A stretch of 64,000 bases of DNA from UBA4660 sp034408895. GTDB lineage: Bacteria; Bacteroidota; Bacteroidia; Flavobacteriales_D; Sanyastnellaceae. Location of the stretch: the NCBI GenBank assembly GCA_034408895.1, contig JAWXCI010000062.1:72179-136178 (forward strand). The letters run 5' to 3'. Each line of letters starts with the position of its first letter. Within the stretch, counting starts at the first letter, position 1. Both the position numbers and the translations under genes were made by a program. The notes under the pieces are model-generated. The model made no database searches. It was not told the DNA's origin and saw only the letters and a list, made by a program, of their open reading frames with translations. Positions 55,398-64,000 of this stretch are shown here, in pieces.

Positions 55398-57269
55398 TTA
55401 ACGCCCAATATGTACCATCAGGATGGACACATCCGATGGATTAACGCCAGAAATCCTGCTCGCTTGCCCAAGAGTCTCAGGGCGTACTTTCAAGAGTTTT
55501 TGTCGGGCTTCTGTGCTTAAAGAAGTGAGCTTAGAATAATCGAAATCGAGCGGAAGCTCAACGTGCTCCAGCCTGTTCATTTTATCAGCAAGTTCCCTCT
55601 CCTTCTCTAGGTATCCGCTGTATTTTAGGTGAATTTCTACTTGCTCAAGTATTTCCCCGGCCAGCGCACCATAGGTATCCGCCTTTTCTTTTATTGGGGC
55701 AAGATGGAGTTGTAAGCCATCCAAAGAGACATGAGGCCGGCCAAGCAATGCGGATACGCGTTGCTTTTGGCTGATAGTGGCGGAATCCAATGACTCAAGG
55801 TAGGGGTTGATTTCTTCTGGCATGACAGCCATTGCGTCCAGGTATTTTAGCATTTCCTTCTTGCCTTTTAATTTCTTCTCGACCCGAACCATGCGCTCAG
55901 CGGAGGCCAACCCGATGCTGTGGGAAAGCGCAGTAAGTCGTTCATCGGCATTGTCCTGCCGCAGCAACGTTCGGAATTCTGCCCTGCTGGTGAACATGCG
56001 GTATGGCTCATCTGTGCCTTTGGTAATGAGGTCGTCAATCAATACTCCAATGTAGGCGTCATCGCGCTTCAGGACAAAGGCCGGTTTCTCCTGGCAGAAA
56101 AGGGCGGCATTGATTCCCGCAATTAGCCCTTGACAGGCGGCCTCTTCATACCCGGTGGTACCATTAACCTGCCCGGCCAGGAATAACCCTGGATGGTCTT
56201 TTGTTTCCAGTGTATGCTTCAATTGGTCTGGCGGGAAGTAGTCATACTCAATTGCATAGCCAGGGCGAAACATTTTGGCTTCTTTAAACCCGGGAATTAG
56301 TCGAAGAGCTTTTAATTGAACGTCTTCAGCCAGGCTTGTAGAAAAGCCATTGACATATATCTCGACCGTATGCCACCCCTCGGGCTCCACAAAGAGTTGG
56401 TGCCTGTCGCGCTCAGCGAACCGCGTTATCTTATCTTCAATGGACGGGCAATATCGAGGCCCTGTGCCTTGAATGCGCCCTGAAAACATGGGGGATTGTT
56501 CAAATCCCGTGGCCAGCACATCGTGTACATCCTGGTTCGTATAAGTAATCCAGCATGAACGCTGTTTCGTTATGGGAGGTGTATCCAGATAAGAGAATTT
56601 GCCGGGTTTGTCATCGCCCTTCTGTTCCACCATTTTGGAATAGTCCAACGAGCGGCCATCAATCCGGGGCGGAGTGCCGGTTTTCATTCTACCGGACCGG
56701 AACCCAAGAGCGTTGAGTTGTTCCGTCAGCCCTTCCGACCGCTTCTCCCCTATTCTGCCGCCACCGAACTGTTTTTCCCCGATATGAATCACCCCATTAA
56801 GGAAGGTTCCGCTGGTAACCAACACAGCGTTTCCCGTGAAACGCATGCCCATTCCCGTAACCACCCCCGCCACTTTTCCATTTTCAAAGATGATTTCCTT
56901 CACCATATCCTGCCAGAAATCCACGTTGGGAGTTTGCTCAAGCATCATTCTCCATTCTTCAGAAAACCGCATCCGATCGTTCTGTGTGCGGGGGCTCCAC
57001 ATGGCCGGCCCCTTACTCCTGTTCAGCATCCGAAACTGTATAGCAGTGCTGTCCGAAACAATACCGCTATATCCTCCCAACGCATCTATTTCCCGAACAA
57101 TCTGGCCTTTGGCAATTCCTCCCATGGCAGGATTACAGCTCATCTGGCCAATTTTCGTCATGTCCATGGTAATGAGCAACGCACGGCAACCCATATTGGA
57201 GGCAGCGGCAGCGGCTTCGTTTCCGGCATGACCGGCCCCGATTATTATTATGTCGTAGGTTGAGTTCAT
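55398..57269 (-). CDS. mnmG: tRNA uridine-5-carboxymethylaminomethyl modification enzyme MnmG
   Basis: 623 residues, normal length. With MnmE it modifies wobble uridine U34 of several tRNAs, using FAD. N-terminal dinucleotide motif IIIIGAGHAGNEAA (residues 6-19); the catalytic-loop cysteine in MSCNPAMGGIAKG; second FAD/NADH motif FLAGQVNGTTGYEEAACQG; and the helical C-terminal domain that binds tRNA (LEHVELPLDFDYSKLTSLS). mnmE is not in the window. Confidence 0.97.
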   Translation of the reverse strand: MNSTYDIIIIGAGHAGNEAAAAASNMGCRALLITMDMTKIGQMSCNPAMGGIAKGQIVREIDALGGYSGIVSDSTAIQFRMLNRSKGPAMWSPRTQNDRMRFSEEWRMMLEQTPNVDFWQDMVKEIIFENGKVAGVVTGMGMRFTGNAVLVTSGTFLNGVIHIGEKQFGGGRIGEKRSEGLTEQLNALGFRSGRMKTGTPPRIDGRSLDYSKMVEQKGDDKPGKFSYLDTPPITKQRSCWITYTNQDVHDVLATGFEQSPMFSGRIQGTGPRYCPSIEDKITRFAERDRHQLFVEPEGWHTVEIYVNGFSTSLAEDVQLKALRLIPGFKEAKMFRPGYAIEYDYFPPDQLKHTLETKDHPGLFLAGQVNGTTGYEEAACQGLIAGINAALFCQEKPAFVLKRDDAYIGVLIDDLITKGTDEPYRMFTSRAEFRTLLRQDNADERLTALSHSIGLASAERMVRVEKKLKGKKEMLKYLDAMAVMPEEINPYLESLDSATISQKQRVSALLGRPHVSLDGLQLHLAPIKEKADTYGALAGEILEQVEIHLKYSGYLEKERELADKMNRLEHVELPLDFDYSKLTSLSTEARQKLLKVRPETLGQASRISGVNPSDVSILMVHIGR

Positions 57270-57414
57270 TTGCTTAATTGGGAAGAAGGCGAATTAAATC
57301 AAGGTTATTTATATCATCAATCATGAAGAGACTGGTTGCGAAAATTCAAAATCAGAAAGAATTGGAACGAAGTCCGCGGCAAAGGTAGCCTTCACCTTGA
57401 AGGGATGGACAATA

Positions 57415-57840
57415 TCAGGATTCCAAAAGCCGAAGGCATTCGTCCTCCATCTTTCTCATTGCCGAAGACGAAGTATTTGTTTTGTCCTTGTAGCCCAGAA
57501 GATGCAGAACGCCATGAACCATCACGCGATGAAGTTCGTTTTCGAAAGAAATATTTAGTGACTTTGCATTGTCCTTCACGCGGTCAATGGAAATGAAGAC
57601 GTCACCTGAAATCGTCTTTTCTTCGCAATAATCAAACGTGATGACATCTGTGTAGAAGTCATGCTTGAGATAAGTCCGGTTTATTGTCAGAAGGTATTCA
57701 TCGTCACAAAAGATGAATGCGATTTCACCCCTGGATTTTTTTTCTTTGAGGATGACTTTTTCAAGCCAAGTCTTTATCGCATTTTTACGATGAAGAGTAA
57801 AATGAATGGATTCGTTGTGGAATGAAATTTTTTTTACCAC
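57415..57840 (-). CDS. ybeY: Endoribonuclease YbeY (16S rRNA processing)
   Basis: 141 residues; start at the GTG at 57840 is plausible. Single-strand endoribonuclease and quality-control factor. The zinc site reads HGVLHLLGYKDK: the first two histidines (HxxxH) are present, but the third ligand position, six residues on, is D in place of the usual H. The surrounding pattern HRVMVHGVLHLLGYKDKT is that of the family in this phylum. 145 bases separate it from mnmG; the RsbW-like gene is 26 bases upstream. Confidence 0.9.
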   Translation of the reverse strand: MVKKISFHNESIHFTLHRKNAIKTWLEKVILKEKKSRGEIAFIFCDDEYLLTINRTYLKHDFYTDVITFDYCEEKTISGDVFISIDRVKDNAKSLNISFENELHRVMVHGVLHLLGYKDKTNTSSSAMRKMEDECLRLLES

Positions 57841-57866
57841 GAAGACGTGAGGGTAACAGAAAAATC

Positions 57867-58292
57867 CTACGCTGGCTGTTCTTCAAGCACAGCAAAATCG
57901 AGAATACAAATTCTTCCGCCATCCAGGAATTCACATTTATCAGAAAGCTGGCGCATGAGGAATACTCCGCGGCCATGTGGCTTCTCGATGTTCTCCGGTG
58001 AAGTAGGGTCGGGGAGGTTTTCGTAGTCGAAACCGGGACCTTCATCCTCAACGGTGAAGCGCATCACTTTGTCATCAACAATGTCGAACATCACCTTCAC
58101 CTGTTTTGCGGTGTCGAGTTTATTGCCATGAACCATGGCGTTGTTCACTGCCTCGGTCATACCGATGAGAAGTTCCCCGTAGTAATCTTCCTTCACGTTG
58201 TACTCGGCACACACATCATTGATTAATCTTTCAACGATGTTGATGTTTTCCATCACGGAAGGGAATTGCAGTTGTCTTTGAGTAGAAGGCAT
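57867..58292 (-). CDS. RsbW/SpoIIAB-like anti-sigma regulatory ATPase
   Basis: 141 residues, a lone HATPase_c domain of the GHKL anti-sigma type. N-box MTEAVNNAMVHGN, G1 VEDEGPGFDYENLP, G2 KPHGRGVFLMRQL. Members phosphorylate STAS antagonists or bind sigma factors. A SpoIIE-type phosphatase elsewhere in the window (21868-24000) could be an opposing enzyme, without direct evidence. It lies between DUF4175 and ybeY on the same strand. Confidence 0.9.
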   Translation of the reverse strand: MPSTQRQLQFPSVMENINIVERLINDVCAEYNVKEDYYGELLIGMTEAVNNAMVHGNKLDTAKQVKVMFDIVDDKVMRFTVEDEGPGFDYENLPDPTSPENIEKPHGRGVFLMRQLSDKCEFLDGGRICILDFAVLEEQPA

Positions 58293-58358
58293 TTTTGGGT
58301 GGTTTTAATAGTTGAAAACAGAAGGTTTGTTGAACAAGCAACTTTCAACTCTCAGCAT

Positions 58359-61300
58359 CTATTTGTCCGCGCCTAATTTATTGAAATACTCATTCACCTT
58401 TTCCTTGTAATAGGGTTTAAGGTTCGGGGGAACGGTTTTCAGGAGTTCGGTTTCCTGTTCTTTCTTGCGTAAATACTGTTCGTATTTCTCAGGATTCGAG
58501 GTAGGAAAGTCTTGCGCCTCGTTGCTCTTGCGCTGGTTGTCCTGCTCGCGAACGCGCTCAGCATTTTCTGCCTTCAGCAACCGTGTAAGAATATCCTGCT
58601 GACGCTTGATGCTTTCATCGGTGATGCGGTCATTCACGATGTCTTTCTGCAACTCTTCCATCTCCTTGGCAATTTGTTTCAACTCGTTTCCATTGCCGCT
58701 TCCATCTTGATTCAGCTCACCTGCTTTTTCTTCAATGGCTTTGCGGATTGCTGCCTGCTTGGCTGCCATTTCCGCAAGTTCTTTACTCTGACCTTCTTTG
58801 CCACTGTTGTTCTTGCCCTGGTTCTGTCCTTTCTTTTTGCACTCTCCCAGTTGTTTGGAAAGTTGTTCCTGCATCTTTTTCAACTGGCCCGCGCTTGGCT
58901 TGGGTTTGCTTCCCTTGCCGCCTGGTTTTTCGCAATTGCCCGTGCCGGGTTTATTGCAGGATGATTGCTGCTGCATTTGCTGCAATGCTTCATCAAGGAG
59001 CAATGCGAGGTTGTTGAAGCTCGTCATCACGTATTGTTGTGATGTTGTGACTTCAGGAGTTTTTCTGTCGGGGATTGCGCTCAGTGCCTTCTCCATGTTT
59101 TCATTCACAAGATTGATTTCGTGATTCACGGCAGATGAAAGTTGTGGTACACGCATGCTCAATGCGAACAAAGAATCTTCTACCATCTTCGCATCATCCT
59201 TCAGTTTGCGTTGCGTCTGTCCCAGTTTGTTGTAGTTCGGGTCTTTCTGGTCAACCACTTTGAACTCACCCATCAATCCTTCCTGATCAAACGAAAGAGT
59301 GATGATGTTTTCCAGCAATGCGCGCAATGCTTCCATATCCTCCTGTTGTTGGTCCTCTTCTCCTCCCTGCATGGCCATTTCCATTTGCTGCGCCATCTGC
59401 TTCATCTTCTCTCCTGCACTTTTCTGTGATTTGGATGCGCTACTCTTTTTCTTTTTTTCTAATTCGTCCGATGATTTTTGCTGTTCCTCGTCAATTTGTT
59501 TTTCCTGTTCCTCAGTGTCCGGCATTGGATTGGGATCCTGAAGTTCTTCGTTTAGTTTTTCAATCTCATCCATTTCCTTTTTCAACTCATCAAATTCTTT
59601 ACTGAGTGAATCCTGTTTCTCTTTCAGCTCTTCATTCAAAGATTCTTTCTTCTCTGATTCTTCTCCCAACTTCTCTTGTTCTTCGCCAAGTTTTTCTAAC
59701 TTCTCGATGGTCTCTTCCATCTTTTGTTCGAATTGAAGTTGTTTGAATTGTTCGAGCGCACGTTCCAATTCTTTCTCCAGGTCTTCGTTGTTCATGTCCA
59801 TCTTGTCCAGCTCTTCCTGTATTTCTTCCTTGTTCAATTCTTCCATCAGTTTTTGCAACTCCTCCATCATCTTCTGCATTTCAGGAGTCAAGACTTCGTC
59901 CATTAGTTTCTCGAGTTGTTTTTGTTTTTCGAGAATGCTTTCGTTCTGTTTCTGGAACTCATTCTGCTTGTTGTTCTTCTTCTCGTTCTGTTTCTGGTTT
60001 TCCTGGATTTGCTTTTGCAATTCCTGTTGGCGCTTCATCAACTCTTCAAGTTTCTTCTGATCCTGCCAGCTCAATTCTTTTTTCTCAAGAAGTTGGCGTT
60101 CGAGTTCTTCCAGTTCCTTCTCAATTTTCTTCGCATCCTTGATGCTCTCTTCAAGTTTGTCTTTGATGTCTTCGTTCTGTTGGTCAACTTCTTCTTCGAG
60201 TTCGTCTAGGGTTGGTGCAGCGTATTCGCGCGTTGCAGTGCGGGCAGATTTCGAACCATTGAAACCATCATTATCCCACACCTCGAAGTAGTAGGCGATT
60301 TTATCACCGGGTGCAATTCCCAAGTTGTTCAAGTTCCAGTCGTGGAAAAACTCATCGGTGGTGAGTTCGCGCGCAATGGGCAACTCAACTGTTTTCAATT
60401 CGCTGCCTTTGTCGCCTGCTTCACTGAATGTGTATTGGTAATTAAACGTGAGCCGCTTGAATCCATAATCATCTTTCACTTCGCCCGTGAAGTAGAGTTG
60501 CTTGAAGGATGTGCTGTCGCGCTCTTCGTTTACCGCTATCATGGGATGTAAATCAGGAATAACCTGGATGCGATACATGATGGAATCTTTACCTGAGAAA
60601 TAACTGTTGGCCGTGTGCAACGAATAGGTAGTGCTTGTTTTTGCGGTTTGAGAAAGCTGGTAACGGTCGCCACCTTCATCCAGAACAAAAATTTCTTCAC
60701 CAAAACGGATGCTGAGTTTATCAGTGTTTTTTGTGGTGAACGACCAGTTGATTTTTGTTCCTGCCGGAACGGTAAGGTCACCGGTGTTGGCAATGTTTTC
60801 GTTAGTACGTTTGATGTAGGAAGGGTAGGAGAGGGCTACACTGAAATCCACTAGCTGCGGTGTCGGAAGAACTTTCAATTCATAAGGGTCGCTGTAAAAA
60901 TCGGATGCATAGAAATTGAATTCAGTGTCCTTCTGCACATTGCGGAAAGTGTAATTAAAACTGATGTTGTTTTCCTTGTCTAGCAGGAATTGTTGCCCAT
61001 TCATTACCACATAAACTTTTTCAGGAATTTCTTTTCCCGCAAGTTCAATGTTCACGATGTAATCAGAATTTTCAGCGGTCTCGAGCTTTTGGTTCAGCAC
61101 TTTTATGGTGAAGGGTGCTTCTTCGGCTATGAGCTGTCCGTGGCGAATCAATCGCTCTGTTGATTTAGTGAGTACAGATGGTGCAGCGAAAAGAAGAATG
61201 AGAACAACGGCCAGCGGAGGCAGTGCATACTTGAGGTATCTGCGGTTTTCTCTCAAATCGATGGCGGATGAAAAGGAAACCGGACGCAGTGCTGACATTT

Positions 61301-61706
61301 TCTGGTTGATGCTGGCTTCGAGCAAACTTCCATCACCGGCACCTGCGGGCTGCTCTTTCAGTTGAAGTGTGTTGAGCAATTTATCCTGCACATTAGGAAA
61401 ATGTATTCCGACTATCTGTGCGGCTTGTTCGTGAGAAATGATTTTGCCCAGGCGAAACATGTGTGCGACCGGAATGGCGAAGTATTTCACCAGTACATAT
61501 CCGCTTCCTGCAATGAAGGACCAGAACAGGAACGTGCGCATGGGGATGTTGAACTTGCCAAAGTAATCCAGCAATACAACCAGCAGGTACGCACCGACAA
61601 TCATTGCTACCGAATAGATAGCACCGCGGATCATCTGGTTCTTGTAATACTTGCGGATAAACTCATCGAGTTTTTTTATCAGAGAATCGTAGCCGGATAA
61701 ACTCAT
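58359..61706 (-). CDS. DUF4175 family giant coiled-coil membrane protein
   Basis: 1115 residues. Two membrane helices in the first 75 residues (IYSVAMIVGAYLLVVLLDYF, FLFWSFIAGSGYVLVKYF) and a third near 170 (YALPPLAVVLILLFAAPS). A periplasmic immunoglobulin-like part (about 190-490) is followed by a very long charged coiled coil (500-770; E/K/Q-rich LEEEVDQQNEDIKDKLEE) and a Q/G/K-rich tail. Members of the family are of unknown function but are common in Bacteroidota. Overlapping reading frames opposite the coiled coil are artefacts of its repetitive codons. Confidence 0.88.
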   Translation of the reverse strand: MSLSGYDSLIKKLDEFIRKYYKNQMIRGAIYSVAMIVGAYLLVVLLDYFGKFNIPMRTFLFWSFIAGSGYVLVKYFAIPVAHMFRLGKIISHEQAAQIVGIHFPNVQDKLLNTLQLKEQPAGAGDGSLLEASINQKMSALRPVSFSSAIDLRENRRYLKYALPPLAVVLILLFAAPSVLTKSTERLIRHGQLIAEEAPFTIKVLNQKLETAENSDYIVNIELAGKEIPEKVYVVMNGQQFLLDKENNISFNYTFRNVQKDTEFNFYASDFYSDPYELKVLPTPQLVDFSVALSYPSYIKRTNENIANTGDLTVPAGTKINWSFTTKNTDKLSIRFGEEIFVLDEGGDRYQLSQTAKTSTTYSLHTANSYFSGKDSIMYRIQVIPDLHPMIAVNEERDSTSFKQLYFTGEVKDDYGFKRLTFNYQYTFSEAGDKGSELKTVELPIARELTTDEFFHDWNLNNLGIAPGDKIAYYFEVWDNDGFNGSKSARTATREYAAPTLDELEEEVDQQNEDIKDKLEESIKDAKKIEKELEELERQLLEKKELSWQDQKKLEELMKRQQELQKQIQENQKQNEKKNNKQNEFQKQNESILEKQKQLEKLMDEVLTPEMQKMMEELQKLMEELNKEEIQEELDKMDMNNEDLEKELERALEQFKQLQFEQKMEETIEKLEKLGEEQEKLGEESEKKESLNEELKEKQDSLSKEFDELKKEMDEIEKLNEELQDPNPMPDTEEQEKQIDEEQQKSSDELEKKKKSSASKSQKSAGEKMKQMAQQMEMAMQGGEEDQQQEDMEALRALLENIITLSFDQEGLMGEFKVVDQKDPNYNKLGQTQRKLKDDAKMVEDSLFALSMRVPQLSSAVNHEINLVNENMEKALSAIPDRKTPEVTTSQQYVMTSFNNLALLLDEALQQMQQQSSCNKPGTGNCEKPGGKGSKPKPSAGQLKKMQEQLSKQLGECKKKGQNQGKNNSGKEGQSKELAEMAAKQAAIRKAIEEKAGELNQDGSGNGNELKQIAKEMEELQKDIVNDRITDESIKRQQDILTRLLKAENAERVREQDNQRKSNEAQDFPTSNPEKYEQYLRKKEQETELLKTVPPNLKPYYKEKVNEYFNKLGADK

Positions 61707-61887
61707 TTTCTTAAGTGTTGAATGATGAATGTTGTTGGTTGAATCTTTTTGCTGTACGGATGAAGTGTTTCAAAGTTCAGGCGCAGCAATCGGGCCAACG
61801 GTAAATGAGAGGTAAAAGTATGGACGTGTGGATGGGTTGTGATAACTAAGATGGAATATGAGGGCGGATTTAACGGAAATTGAGAGG

Positions 61888-62133
61888 TCAACCATTCACC
61901 TCGCACCAGCTCCATTCGCCACTCATTTGCTGCATCACAAAGTTTTTGGCCTGGTTGTAAACCCCTCGTTGGGTTTTGAACCAAAGGGTTTTGTAGAGTG
62001 ATGTTTCAATGTGGCCATTGTCAATCTTCACTACTTCGACAGCGCGAAGGGGTGTTTTCTTTTTTGCGCATTGGGCAATGTGATCGAGGGCTTGTTGCTT
62101 GGTGTAATAAATAACACCATCGAGAGTTGGCAT
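61888..62133 (-). CDS. Small hypothetical protein
   Basis: 81 residues (MPTLDGVIYYTKQQALDHIA), alpha-beta composition, no signal peptide and no family I recognise. It ends 11 bases before the T9SS PKD gene's neighbour; it is the last gene in a minus-strand run and has coding-like codon use. Confidence 0.5.
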   Translation of the reverse strand: MPTLDGVIYYTKQQALDHIAQCAKKKTPLRAVEVVKIDNGHIETSLYKTLWFKTQRGVYNQAKNFVMQQMSGEWSWCEVNG

Positions 62134-62144
62134 AGTTGGCTCTA

Positions 62145-63893
62145 TTACTTCTTCACCACTCGTATTCGTTCGCCATTTACATCGGCCAGGTAGAGGCCGG
62201 GCTGAAGGTGGGTGACATCCGCTTTCATTTTGCCTCCGCTGTTTTCCAACACTTCATCCAACACCATCTTGCCAAGAAGGTTATAAATAGTGAGGTGTAG
62301 TTGACCACTACCATCGGAACATGTGATGTTCAATTGGTTTAACACTGGATTGGGCGCAATCTGATATCTGGCACCGATTGCTGTGGGGGATGGAGTTTGA
62401 AATTCATCTAACCCAACAGTAACAATATATGTCTCGCTGAGGGTTTCGCATCCGTAATCTGTGGTTACAAGTACGGAATAGTTGCCGAGTGCAGTTGCAT
62501 CGGTGAAGTAGGTGGTGCCGCCATCAATTTCGGCTCCCATGTAGTACCATTGGTAGGAGGTGTAGTCGCCTTCGATATAGACTACTTCTGCCCCTTCATC
62601 AAACAATAAAAAAAGAGGAGGGCACCAGAGGGTTTCCTGACTCATGGCAGTGCAGCCAAATTCGTTGCTTACCTGTGCGGTGTAAATTCCTCCGGTAGTC
62701 ATTACGAGGGAGGATGCAAATTCGTTGAGGATGGGTTCGCCATTTACAAACCAGATGAAACCGGTGAGCGTGGCATCACTGTAAGAAAGTGTATTGCCGT
62801 TTACATCGAAGGTGGCATTGGGGATGGGGAAGATGCTGATGGTGGTTTGGTTGGTGAGGGCTGCTGTTACTTCGAGCGCAATGTTGGCGGTGCCTATGGT
62901 GCCGTTTCCGGTATCGAAATACACTATGCCATCTTGCACGGTGAGGGTGGCGGTGCCCAGATCATCATCAGCGCTTATGTCGTCCACATCGGTGAAGGAG
63001 ATTTGGTAAGGGGGATTGTTGAGCAGGATATTCAATGCGCTCCACGAGGGGCTGTTGTAATTGTCCACCGTTGAGCTGGAATAAACGGAGGTGCCATCTC
63101 CATCTATTATGGTAAAAAAAACATCGGCAGGTGGGGAGAAAATATCATCCACATCGCCATCCCAATTATCATTCAAAGATGAAATGGATATTGCGTTGAG
63201 GTTGTAGTCGGAAACGGTGGTGGTGAGGGTGGCCACATATTCTCCGGCTCCGGTATAAGTGACGGGGGCTGGAAATTGTTCGGTGCTGGTTTCTCCATTT
63301 CCAAAATCCCACGCGTATTGGGTTACTGTGGGAAGGTTGAGCAGCGCCTCGTAAGTAACGGTGGCTTCTCCGCAGCCCGCCTGGTTATCGTAAGAAAACG
63401 ATGCGTTGCCGCCTTCGCCCTGTTCTACCACAAAAGTGAAGAAGAAGCTTTGGTTTTGCTCCAGCTGGAAACCGCTGACGGAGACAATTGCATGAATGCT
63501 GATGTTGAGATCGTACACTCCGGGCAGAACAGGCGTGCCGCAAAGGGTGGCGCATCCGTAGTTCTCTCCCATTTGAGGATAGTAGGTGGCATCGGGGTCG
63601 TTAATGCTGTAATCCATTCCAAAAGGAAGTCCGTTGATGGAGAGTATGGTCACTTCGTCCATCTCGACCTCGTTGCCCTGGTAGTTGAAAGAGGCAGGCA
63701 GGTAAAAGGTGATGTAGTTTTCATAATAAACATTGGTGGTGGCGGTGGGCAACTCCAGCGGGCATGCCGAGGGTAGCCCATCCACACTGGTACAGGTTTC
63801 ATCCGGAATGCAAGTGGGGCATTGGGCGAATAAGTTGGCAGCGGACAGCAGGCAGCAGGCAGTGAGTGCGAATACAAGTAGTGTCTTGGTCAT
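62145..63893 (-). CDS. Secreted PKD-domain protein with T9SS sorting domain
   Basis: 582 residues, signal peptide 1-23 (LTACCLLSAANLFAQ). A PKD domain is seen near 175-215 (YEALLNLPTVTQYAWDFGNGETSTEQ), Ig-like segments follow, and the end is a T9SS type A sorting domain (LNQLNITCSDGSGQLHLTI, GLYLADVNGERIRVVKK). Two TGCCTGC units occur in the signal-peptide codons. Surface protein of unknown binding role. It ends 11 bases from the start of the small hypothetical gene downstream. Confidence 0.9.
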   Translation of the reverse strand: MTKTLLVFALTACCLLSAANLFAQCPTCIPDETCTSVDGLPSACPLELPTATTNVYYENYITFYLPASFNYQGNEVEMDEVTILSINGLPFGMDYSINDPDATYYPQMGENYGCATLCGTPVLPGVYDLNISIHAIVSVSGFQLEQNQSFFFTFVVEQGEGGNASFSYDNQAGCGEATVTYEALLNLPTVTQYAWDFGNGETSTEQFPAPVTYTGAGEYVATLTTTVSDYNLNAISISSLNDNWDGDVDDIFSPPADVFFTIIDGDGTSVYSSSTVDNYNSPSWSALNILLNNPPYQISFTDVDDISADDDLGTATLTVQDGIVYFDTGNGTIGTANIALEVTAALTNQTTISIFPIPNATFDVNGNTLSYSDATLTGFIWFVNGEPILNEFASSLVMTTGGIYTAQVSNEFGCTAMSQETLWCPPLFLLFDEGAEVVYIEGDYTSYQWYYMGAEIDGGTTYFTDATALGNYSVLVTTDYGCETLSETYIVTVGLDEFQTPSPTAIGARYQIAPNPVLNQLNITCSDGSGQLHLTIYNLLGKMVLDEVLENSGGKMKADVTHLQPGLYLADVNGERIRVVKK

Positions 63894-63971
63894 GTTTATT
63901 TTGGATTGAAAACTTTTTACGAAGAACGGTTAATTCACCCTACCCGGGTTAAATATTCTGTGTTTTTGTGG

Positions 63972-64000
63972 GCAGGGGGGCAGTAGGCAGTAGGCAGTAG
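63972..64000. repeat. Heptamer tandem array running off the window end
   Basis: GCAGGGG followed by GGCAGTA three times and a further G, a seven-base period directly upstream of the PKD gene's promoter region. It continues past the last base. Confidence 0.75.

Noticed and set aside
58512..60209. Plus-strand ORFs rich in F, L and S
   Set aside because: They are antisense to the E/K/Q-rich coiled coil of the DUF4175 gene, where such frames arise automatically.
1..64000. tRNA or rRNA genes
   Set aside because: I looked for T-loop-like GGTTCRANTCC and clover-leaf arms and saw none that hold together by eye.

Overview
The window is a stretch of a Bacteroidota chromosome, most likely from an environmental member of the Flavobacteriia/Sphingobacteriia side of the phylum. 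The evidence is: five secreted proteins ending in type IX secretion (T9SS) sorting domains, a GldH gliding lipoprotein, the large three-domain form of IspG, a giant DUF4175 protein, a two-component regulator with an extracellular Reg_prop propeller, a holB-ricT-gldH cluster, GlnRS beside GluRS, and promoters of the TAnnTTTG type. I see no tRNA, rRNA, CRISPR array, prophage or complete insertion sequence.

Layout. 1-7400 (minus): a cell-surface protein with S74 tail-fibre chaperone (cut by the window edge), a NarL-type regulator, its propeller-type histidine kinase and a dicarboxylate/glutamate symporter. 7526-11995 (plus): 4-hydroxyphenylpyruvate dioxygenase, a secreted cupredoxin, a small lipoprotein and a fused double-ATPase for oligopeptide-type import. 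12118-21773 (plus): a giant T9SS protein, gltX, glnS and rseP. 21868-24000 (minus): a SpoIIE-type phosphatase with a 7TM sensor. 24459-28089 (plus): a broken cupin gene and an FG-GAP surface protein. 28227-31288 (minus): a decayed PIN toxin-antitoxin cassette, ispG and a DUF3592 protein. 31652-38103 (plus): recO, holB, ricT, gldH, rbfA, a methyltransferase and a LolC/E-type permease. 38182-39444 (minus): a decayed island with a ParE-type toxin-antitoxin pair and an Mrr remnant. 39434-44702 (minus): a MORN-repeat protein, a multi-PAS kinase and a LytTR regulator. 44703-45240 is a 540-base gap with AT-rich palindrome and DnaA-box-like sites. 45241-47380 (plus): rpiB and an M28 peptidase. 47459-54564: a T9SS propeller protein, a TlpA-like lipoprotein, a fatty-acid desaturase, an MFS transporter and an ALDH7-type aldehyde dehydrogenase. 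54565-55397 is a non-coding, apparently decayed stretch. 55398-63893 (minus): mnmG, ybeY, an anti-sigma-type ATPase, the DUF4175 protein, a small ORF and a T9SS PKD protein.

How genes fit together. Several genes serve envelope biology: T9SS cargo, GldH, RseP, the LolC/E-like permease and the TlpA-like protein. Signalling is rich: two complete two-component sets plus a SpoIIE phosphatase and an RsbW-like kinase that could form a partner switch. Housekeeping genes (gltX, glnS, ispG, recO, holB, rbfA, mnmG, ybeY) are interspersed.

The most unusual signals are not genes. Two toxin-antitoxin cassettes, both decayed, sit between long direct repeats taken from the neighbouring gene (92 bases of the ispG 3' end; 88 bases of a small unknown gene). 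Palindromic repeat elements are inserted in frame in IspG and in the linker of the double ATPase. Heptamer tandem arrays lie at the window end and directly at the 5' end of the permease gene, where the usual start codon is missing. The gap before rpiB is a candidate replication origin.
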